Positions 36,758 through 42,666 of a stretch of 42,666 nucleotides of DNA are shown one piece after another. This stretch comes from Bdellovibrionales bacterium GWB1_55_8. GTDB taxonomy: Bacteria > Bdellovibrionota > UBA1018. The stretch spans positions 1 through 42,666 of the forward strand of contig MEPR01000077.1 in assembly GCA_001769835.1 (NCBI GenBank). The letters are read 5' to 3'. The first letter of the stretch is position 1. Every line of letters begins with the position of its first letter. The position numbers were made by a program, and so were the translations under genes. The notes beneath the pieces are model-generated. The model saw only the letters and a program-made list of their open reading frames with translations, did no database searches and was not told where the DNA came from.

Positions 36758-38440
36758 ATGGCTCAGAAATTCGCGTTTACGATGCAGGGCGTTGGGAAGA
36801 TGTATCCACCCAACAAACAGGTCCTTAGGGACATTTATCTTTCATTTTATTACGGTGCCAAGATCGGTGTTCTCGGTCTGAATGGCTCGGGCAAATCAAC
36901 GCTGCTCAAGATCATGGCGGGCGTCGAAAAGAACTTTAATGGCGAAGCCAGGCCGGGCGACGGTATTTCCGTAGGCTATCTCCCGCAGGAGCCGGAGCTC
37001 GACAATACCAAGACCGTGCGTGATGTGGTCCAGGAAGGCCTTGGCGACGTCGTCAAGTGGCTCAAACGCTTCGAAGAGATCAATGCCGAATTCGCGAATC
37101 CGGAAATTGATCCGGATCGAATGGAAAAGCTGCTTTCGGAGCAGGCGGACGTTCAGGAGAAAATCGAACACGCGAACGGCTGGGACATCGATCGCACGAT
37201 TGATATTGCGGCGGATGCGCTCAGACTTCCGCCGAGCGACGCTTCCGTAAAACACCTGTCAGGCGGCGAGCGGAGACGAGTGGCTCTTTGCCGTCTGCTG
37301 CTTCAAAAACCCGATATCCTTCTGCTCGATGAACCCACCAATCATCTTGATGCCGAATCAGTGGCTTGGCTTGAGCAGTTCCTGAAGAATTATCAAGGCA
37401 CGGTCGTCGCTGTGACCCACGACCGCTACTTCCTCGATAACATCGCTGGCTGGATTCTTGAGCTCGATCGCGGGCATGGGATTCCCTGGGAGGGAAATTA
37501 TTCGTCTTGGCTGGAACAAAAACAGAAGCGACTAGCGCTCGAGGAAAAACAGGAAACCAAGCGGCAAAAGACCCTTGAGCGTGAGCTTGAATGGATTCGG
37601 ATGAGTCCTCGGGCTCGCCAGGCGAAGAGCAAGGCCCGCGTTTCGGCCTATGAGCAAATGCTGGCTGAGGATCGTCCGGACAAAATTGACGAAATGGAAA
37701 TTTACATCCCCTCAGGGCCAAGGCTGGGCAATCTGGTGATTGAAGCCAAGCAGGTAACCAAAGCTTTTGGCGAGAAGGTTCTCCTGGATAATCTCGGTTT
37801 CATGATCCCGCCCGGAAGTCTGGTGGGAGTGATTGGAGGAAACGGCGTCGGTAAAACGACCCTGTTCCGTATGTTCACGGGACAGGAGAAGCCCGATAGC
37901 GGGACCGTTCGCCTCGGTGAGACCGTCAAGCTGGGCTATGTGGATCAGTCCCGTGAGGCTCTTGATCCGGAGAAAAGCGTCTGGGAGGAAATTTCAGACG
38001 GCAAAAATGAAACGATCATGCTTGGAAACCGTGAAGTGCAGTCCCGTGCCTATTGCGCGAGATTCAATTTCACGGGCGGAGATCAGCAGAAAAAGGTTGG
38101 CTCCCTGTCGGGTGGCGAGCGAAACCGCGTTCATCTGGCCAAGATGCTCAAGTCCGGCGCGAATGTCCTGCTTCTTGACGAGCCGACCAATGACCTTGAC
38201 GTGAACACGCTTCGAGCCCTGGAAGAGGCGCTCCTGAATTTCGCCGGTTGCGCCATCGTCATCAGCCATGATCGCTGGTTCCTTGACCGGATATGCACGC
38301 ATATCATGGCTTTTGAGGGCGATAGTCGCGTGGTACTGTTTGAAGGCAATTATCAGGACTACGAGGAAGATAAGAAAAAGCGCCTCGGAGCCGATGCTGG
38401 CCAGCCCCATCGCGTGAAGTTCAAGAAGCTGACGCATTAA
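36758..38440 (+). CDS. ettA: Energy-dependent translational throttle protein EttA (ABC-F)
   Basis: 560 residues, the usual length. Two ABC domains: Walker [10 protein letters not shown] with signature [11 protein letters not shown] and Walker [12 protein letters not shown], then GGNGVGKTT with [11 protein letters not shown] and [11 protein letters not shown]. The linker between them is charged, with [17 protein letters not shown], the tRNA-interaction motif of ABC-F factors. No membrane domain. EttA binds the ribosomal E site and gates early elongation with ADP/ATP. It begins 44 bases after the kinase gene and is followed 39 bases later by the DUF47 gene. Confidence 0.96.
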   Translation: MAQKFAFTMQGVGKMYPPNKQVLRDIYLSFYYGAKIGVLGLNGSGKSTLLKIMAGVEKNFNGEARPGDGISVGYLPQEPELDNTKTVRDVVQEGLGDVVKWLKRFEEINAEFANPEIDPDRMEKLLSEQADVQEKIEHANGWDIDRTIDIAADALRLPPSDASVKHLSGGERRRVALCRLLLQKPDILLLDEPTNHLDAESVAWLEQFLKNYQGTVVAVTHDRYFLDNIAGWILELDRGHGIPWEGNYSSWLEQKQKRLALEEKQETKRQKTLERELEWIRMSPRARQAKSKARVSAYEQMLAEDRPDKIDEMEIYIPSGPRLGNLVIEAKQVTKAFGEKVLLDNLGFMIPPGSLVGVIGGNGVGKTTLFRMFTGQEKPDSGTVRLGETVKLGYVDQSREALDPEKSVWEEISDGKNETIMLGNREVQSRAYCARFNFTGGDQQKKVGSLSGGERNRVHLAKMLKSGANVLLLDEPTNDLDVNTLRALEEALLNFAGCAIVISHDRWFLDRICTHIMAFEGDSRVVLFEGNYQDYEEDKKKRLGADAGQPHRVKFKKLTH

Positions 38441-38479
38441 ACGGGCTCCACGAACAAGCCCGAGAAACTGGAGAAAAGG

Positions 38480-39097
38480 ATGTTTGGACTGATCCCGAGG
38501 GAAGAGAAATTCTTCGTCTTGTTCCGTCAGATGACTGCGACCATCGTGGAGAGTGCGGTCCTCCTCAAGGAGATGATGGATGATTTCCATAATCCCGAGG
38601 AAAGCCGCAGGAAGATCAAAGACCTTGAACATCGCGCCGATCACATCACCCATGACGTGATCGAGAAGTTGAACAAGAGCTTTATCACTCCTTTCGATCG
38701 TGAGGACATTTACGCGCTTGCGTCCAAGTTGGACGACATCATCGATCTGATCGACGCCTCTGCCGTGCGATTCGTCATGTACAATGTCGAGAAACCTACT
38801 CCACAGGCCAAGGAAATGGCGTTCCTGATCCTGAAGGGTACGCACGCGATCGAGAAAGCCGTCGCCGCTCTCGGCGAAAAGGAAGTGAATATCTCGCAGT
38901 TCTGGGTCGAGGCCAATGAACTTGAGAACGAAGCCGATCGCGTTTGCCGCGAGGCGATCAGCCGGCTTTTCGATGAGGAAAAGGATCCGATTCAGCTCAT
39001 CAAATGGAAAGAGATTTACGAGACGCTTGAGCGCGCCACTGACAAAGTGGAAGACGCCGCCAACATCATCGAAAGCGTGGTGGTGAAGAATGCCTGA
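38480..39097 (+). CDS. DUF47 (PhoU-like) accessory protein of Pit transporter
   Basis: 205 residues, all helical, with the PhoU-like repeat EESRRKIKDLEHRADHITHDVIEKLNK and matched second half ELENEADRVCREAISRLFDE. The paired Glu/Asp clusters bind metal in relatives. It acts on the cytoplasmic side of the phosphate transporter. GGAGAAAAGG precedes the ATG. Its last eight bases overlap the Pit gene, a very strong sign of coupled function. Confidence 0.94.
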   Translation: MFGLIPREEKFFVLFRQMTATIVESAVLLKEMMDDFHNPEESRRKIKDLEHRADHITHDVIEKLNKSFITPFDREDIYALASKLDDIIDLIDASAVRFVMYNVEKPTPQAKEMAFLILKGTHAIEKAVAALGEKEVNISQFWVEANELENEADRVCREAISRLFDEEKDPIQLIKWKEIYETLERATDKVEDAANIIESVVVKNA

Positions 39098-40091
39098 TAC
39101 GGCGTTGCTTCTTCTGGTGCTGGTGGTGATCAGCGCTCTTGTATTTGATTACGTGAATGGATTTCACGACACCGCCAACGCAATCGCCACGGTCGTCTCC
39201 ACTCGCGCACTTACGGTGAAATGGGCCATTATCATGGCTGCGGGCTTGAATTTTCTTGGCGCCATGGTTTCAACAAAGGTGGCCGCGACGATCGGCAAAG
39301 GGATCGTGGATCCGGGTTCCGTCACGCAGATGGTGATACTCGCCGGCGTGATCGGAGCGATTATCTGGAATTTGATCACCTGGTACTATGGATTACCCTC
39401 CTCCTCATCGCATGCAATCATCGGAGGCGTGATGGGATCCTCGATCGCGCATGCGGGAGCTTCAGTGCTTCATTGGGATGGCTTGAAAAAGATCATCATG
39501 GCTCTGATCTTGTCGCCCGTTGCTGGAACGATATTCGGTTTTTTCTTCATGGTCGCCCTGTTTTGGGGGCTCCGCAGAGCCCATCCAGCCATTCTTAACA
39601 AGAACTTCCGCAAGCTCCAGATCGTCTCGGCGGCATTCATGGCCTTTTCTCACGGCACGGCGGATGCCCAGAAATCCATGGGTGTGATTGTGATGGCGTT
39701 GATGAGCTACGGCACGCTCCAGGAATTCTCGGTGCCGCTGTGGGTGAAGCTGTCGTGCGCGGTGGCAATGGGACTTGGGACGGCTGCCGGCGGCTGGAGA
39801 ATCATCAAAACCGTGGGACGAGATTTCGTGAAGCTTCAACCGGTGCACGGATTCTGCGTTGAAACGGCTTCTGCGGGCGTGATCCTCGGTGCTTCGGCAA
39901 TGGGTATGCCGACCAGCACCACTCATGTGATCACTTCCGCGATTCTTGGTGTCGGTCTTTCCAAGCGCATGAGTGCCGTGAACTGGGGCGTTGCTCAACG
40001 GATTGTCTGGGCATGGGTCCTGACGATCCCGGCTTCCGGTCTGGTTGCTTTTCTGACTTACGTGATAATGAGCCCGTTTTTAGGGCGATAA
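39090..40091 (+). CDS. pit: Low-affinity inorganic phosphate transporter, Pit family
   Basis: 333 residues with about ten membrane helices. The two inverted PiT signatures are DYVNGFHDTANAIATVVS near the start and MAFSHGTADAQKSMGV at about residue 190. It imports phosphate with metal ions using the proton or sodium gradient. It is the downstream partner of the overlapping DUF47 gene. CheA starts 98 bases after its stop with no hairpin between. Confidence 0.95.
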   Translation: MPDTALLLLVLVVISALVFDYVNGFHDTANAIATVVSTRALTVKWAIIMAAGLNFLGAMVSTKVAATIGKGIVDPGSVTQMVILAGVIGAIIWNLITWYYGLPSSSSHAIIGGVMGSSIAHAGASVLHWDGLKKIIMALILSPVAGTIFGFFFMVALFWGLRRAHPAILNKNFRKLQIVSAAFMAFSHGTADAQKSMGVIVMALMSYGTLQEFSVPLWVKLSCAVAMGLGTAAGGWRIIKTVGRDFVKLQPVHGFCVETASAGVILGASAMGMPTSTTHVITSAILGVGLSKRMSAVNWGVAQRIVWAWVLTIPASGLVAFLTYVIMSPFLGR

Positions 40092-40189
40092 CGCATAGCG
40101 CTACAATCATTCCTGCTGATTCCCTCAAGATTTGGACTCCCGGGGTCGAAAAGATCATTGGGTACTCGTGCATCAAAAAGGGTCATTGC

Positions 40190-42055
40190 ATGGATGATTT
40201 CGAGAAAGAACTCAAATCTGGATATTTGGAAGAGGCCTCGCAGCTCCTCGCGGACGCTGAGCAGTGTTTTCTCAGTCTGGAGAAAGCCAGTGAGGACGCA
40301 TCGATCGTCGAAAAGATTTTTCGTCTTGCGCACAATCTGAAAGGCAGTGCCCGGGCCGTGGGTTTCATGGACATCGGGGAGTTCACTCATCAGCTCGAGT
40401 CTCTTTTGCTTAAAATCAAGAATAAGGAAATGCAGATTCAGTCCTCCACAGTGAGTCTGCTTCTGGAATGTAATGACCACCTTCGCATGATGGTCGATAC
40501 GCTGCGCACGGACATGGACGCGCGCGTCGATAGCCAGGCCTTGATGGCCGAGATCGGCCGCCATCTGAACGGGGAAGTTCAAAGCGAGGAAGCACCGGAG
40601 TCCCTCGAGCTCGTTCCGCCTCCCGCGAGCGCTTTTGAAGAGGAAGCTGTGACGGAGGAGGTGGCGCAAGTTGAGGAAATACAGGCTTCAGAGCAGGAAG
40701 AGGAAGTCATTGAAACCGAAGTCTCTTTTGATCAGCTGACGTCCGTCGTTGAAAATTCGCTTCGGGAGGAGAAGCACAGGCTTGAACTCGTTTCGAGCGG
40801 ACCGGCGCCGGTCCAGCCCGCTCAGCCTCAGAAAACCGCGACTCCGACCGGCCCTGTTGATGAAAGCATTCGTGTCAGTCTGAAGAGGCTTGAGCGCCTG
40901 ATGAACAACGTCGGCGAACTGGTGATTCTCCAGGCGGTTTTGAACCAGCAGAAGCACAGTGTCCAGTCCATGCTGATGCAGAAAACCATTGATCAGCTGG
41001 CCAAGATCACGAAGGACATTCAGGACATCTCCATGAGCCTGCGGATGGTTCCCGTGAAGCAGACTTTTCAGAAGATGCAGCGGATCGTGCGAGATACGTC
41101 GAAAGCACTTTCGAAGGAAGTGGTACTCGATATCTCGGGTGAGGACACCGAGCTCGACAAGATCGTCCTGGAACAGATCGGTGATCCTCTGGTTCACCTG
41201 GTCAGGAACGCGGTTGACCACGGCCTTGAATCGACCGAGGAGCGCGTGGCACGCGGCAAGTCTTCCCAAGGCACGGTCTGGCTGAGCGCTTTCCATCAGG
41301 GGAGCCACATCGTCATCGAGGTGCGCGACGACGGTCACGGCCTGGACGCTCAGAAACTGATCGCCAAGGCGCGCGAGAAGGGCGTGATCAAACCCAATCA
41401 GGAGCTGACCGACGAGCAGGCTTATCATCTTGTTTTTGCCCCGGGCTTTTCAACGAAAACCGAAATCACTGACATCTCCGGTCGTGGTGTCGGGATGGAT
41501 GTCGTGAAAAACAATATCCAGCAGCTGCAGGGCGAGATTCAGCTTGAAACCGAGAAGGGCAAGGGCACTTGCTTTCGTATTCTGCTGCCGCTGACGCTTT
41601 CCATCATTGATGGAATGGTGATTCGCGCCGGTGAGGAACGGTATGTGGTTCCCATCTCGCAGGTTCACGAGTCCGTGCAGCCCGAAGGCCAGGACGTTCA
41701 TTTTGTCACCGGTCTTGGTGAGGTGCTTAGCCTGCGAGGCGAGAATATCCCGCTCTTCCGGCTGACGAGCGTACTCGGCCGTAAAACCGTGCCGCGCCCG
41801 GTGACAGAAAGCATCGCAATCGTCATCCGCAACGGCAAAAGTCCTTTTTCGATCCTTGTAGACGATATCATCGGGCATCAACAGGTCGTGATCAAACGGC
41901 TGGGCCACGGTGTTCAGAACATGAAAGGGATCAGTGGCGGCGCCATTCTCGGGGATGGTCGTGCCGCGTTGATTCTGGACTTTAACGAGCTGGCAAGCCG
42001 GGCGACCCCGGCGACGTCGGCAATCACTTCCGCAGTAATGAAAGGGGCAGCGTAG
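40190..42055 (+). CDS. cheA: Chemotaxis histidine kinase CheA
   Basis: 621 residues from the ATG at 40190 (AAAGGG upstream); the longer in-frame reading overlaps the Pit gene. P1 has the phosphorylated His48 (FRLAHNLKGSARAVGF). Residues about 125-220 are an acidic, Pro/Glu-rich linker rather than a recognisable P2 domain. P3 dimerisation (RLERLMNNVGELVILQ), P4 ATPase (NAVDHGLE, VRDDGHGLD, GRGVGMDVV) and P5 CheW-like (RYVVPISQVHE, then LVDDIIGHQQVVIKRLG) follow. It phosphorylates CheY/CheB in response to receptors. CheW follows after one base. Confidence 0.96.
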   Translation: MDDFEKELKSGYLEEASQLLADAEQCFLSLEKASEDASIVEKIFRLAHNLKGSARAVGFMDIGEFTHQLESLLLKIKNKEMQIQSSTVSLLLECNDHLRMMVDTLRTDMDARVDSQALMAEIGRHLNGEVQSEEAPESLELVPPPASAFEEEAVTEEVAQVEEIQASEQEEEVIETEVSFDQLTSVVENSLREEKHRLELVSSGPAPVQPAQPQKTATPTGPVDESIRVSLKRLERLMNNVGELVILQAVLNQQKHSVQSMLMQKTIDQLAKITKDIQDISMSLRMVPVKQTFQKMQRIVRDTSKALSKEVVLDISGEDTELDKIVLEQIGDPLVHLVRNAVDHGLESTEERVARGKSSQGTVWLSAFHQGSHIVIEVRDDGHGLDAQKLIAKAREKGVIKPNQELTDEQAYHLVFAPGFSTKTEITDISGRGVGMDVVKNNIQQLQGEIQLETEKGKGTCFRILLPLTLSIIDGMVIRAGEERYVVPISQVHESVQPEGQDVHFVTGLGEVLSLRGENIPLFRLTSVLGRKTVPRPVTESIAIVIRNGKSPFSILVDDIIGHQQVVIKRLGHGVQNMKGISGGAILGDGRAALILDFNELASRATPATSAITSAVMKGAA

Positions 42056-42056
42056 T

Positions 42057-42557
42057 ATGAGCGAGCAAATGGAACAGAAGAAGAGCAAAGGACAATCTCA
42101 GCGTTATCTGAATTTCTCGCTTGGAAGCGAGGAATACGCGATTCCTCTGAACGCGGTGAAAGAGGTCATTGCCCTTCCCGAGGTGACATCGGTTCCCTAT
42201 ACGCCCCCTCATTTCCTCGGAATCATGAACCTGCGCGGGCAGGTCATTTCGGTGATCGATCTGCGCCTCAAATTCGGGATCAAAGCCGAAACCACCGCGG
42301 AGACCGCCGTCATCATCTGCGAAATGGGCCAGCATTCGCTTGGCATGGTGGTGAGCTCGGTCAACAGCGTCCTTGCTCTCGAGGAGTCCGAGATCAGCCC
42401 GAAACCGGAAATTCACAGTCACCGCAATACGGATTACATCCAGGGTGTCGCCAAGAAAGACAAGCATCTGGTGCTGCTGCTCGACATCGTGAAGGCCCTG
42501 AGTGCCGAAGAGCAGGCCGCGATCAGTCGCGCGACCGGCGTCAAGAAAGCCGCGTAA
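42057..42557 (+). CDS. cheW: Chemotaxis coupling protein CheW
   Basis: 166 residues. CheW fold: RYLNFSLGSEEYAIPLNAVKEVI, PPHFLGIMNLRGQVISVIDLRLKFG, and late HLVLLLDIVKALS. It couples receptors to CheA at the inner face of the membrane. Its ATG lies one base after the cheA stop, and the receptor-like gene starts 20 bases later. Confidence 0.97.
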   Translation: MSEQMEQKKSKGQSQRYLNFSLGSEEYAIPLNAVKEVIALPEVTSVPYTPPHFLGIMNLRGQVISVIDLRLKFGIKAETTAETAVIICEMGQHSLGMVVSSVNSVLALEESEISPKPEIHSHRNTDYIQGVAKKDKHLVLLLDIVKALSAEEQAAISRATGVKKAA

Positions 42558-42577
42558 CTTTCAAATAGGAGGCGAAA

Positions 42578-42666
42578 ATGAATTTTCGCAAATGGTCTTT
42601 CAATAAAAAAGTGACGGCGTTTGGCATCTCCCTGGTGATCGGAGGGACGTCAATCTTCGGATTTTA
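42578..42666 (+). CDS. Start of a probable methyl-accepting chemotaxis protein (truncated by window end)
   Basis: Only 29 codons are visible. AGGAGG stands before the ATG. The reading begins MNFRKWSFNKKVTAF and then enters a hydrophobic helix (GISLVIGGTSIFGF), as chemoreceptor first helices do. The position right after cheA-cheW supports the call; the signalling domain is outside the window. Confidence 0.6.
   Translation, partial: MNFRKWSFNKKVTAFGISLVIGGTSIFGF

Overview
This 42.7 kb window reads as ordinary, densely coded chromosome from a Gram-negative bacterium. It encodes several lipoproteins, a probable outer-membrane barrel, an FtsB-type division protein, a three-gene type B succinate dehydrogenase/fumarate reductase in C-A-B order, and a transhydrogenase whose alpha chain is split into two genes. 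These traits, with the many exported proteins of unknown function and the TPL-type lyase, would fit a deltaproteobacterial or Bdellovibrionota/Oligoflexia-like lineage. That placement is inference; no rRNA or other marker is present. Nothing indicates a prophage, insertion sequence, integron or CRISPR array, no tRNA or rRNA gene was seen, and no gap between genes exceeds about 215 bases.

Layout. 26-9965 holds exported and envelope genes (jelly-roll-like lipoprotein, minimal GH3 hydrolase, GtrA and CDP-alcohol phosphotransferase pair, DMT transporter, barrel protein, orphan solute-binding protein, metallophosphoesterase) plus thpR and a ferredoxin. 10030-12688 holds an M43-like metalloprotease lipoprotein and a HEAT-repeat protein. 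12785-16175 is sdhCAB. 16245-18942 is a tightly overlapping cassette of three exported proteins: a caspase-like (clan CD) cysteine peptidase, a small protein and a kinase-fold protein. A cysteine-rich 29-residue-repeat protein and a lipoprotein with its own promoter and terminator follow. 21452-23287 pairs a cupredoxin-like protein with an orphan CpaF ATPase. 23284-26123 (minus) is pntB-pntA2-pntA1, preceded by a cold-shock gene, ftsB, eno and queF. 28748-30612 holds small exported genes and a PEBP protein. 30709-32087 is nfu plus an M48 lipoprotein peptidase. 32094-35431 holds a radical SAM enzyme, a Cys-rich PAS-like/LuxR regulator and a tyrosine phenol-lyase-type enzyme. 35517-42666 runs entirely forward: PAS histidine kinase, ettA, a DUF47 and Pit phosphate-transport pair, cheA, cheW and the start of a gene that is probably a chemoreceptor.

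How the genes work together. Energy metabolism is represented by Sdh/Frd, transhydrogenase, enolase and ferredoxin; phosphate uptake by DUF47-Pit; chemotaxis by cheA-cheW-receptor. The best candidates for undescribed biology are the exported peptidase/kinase-fold cassette with its Cys-rich neighbour, the PAS-LuxR/radical SAM divergent pair with four 11-bp repeats between them, and the cupredoxin-CpaF pair. All functions are read from motifs by eye; no database search was possible.
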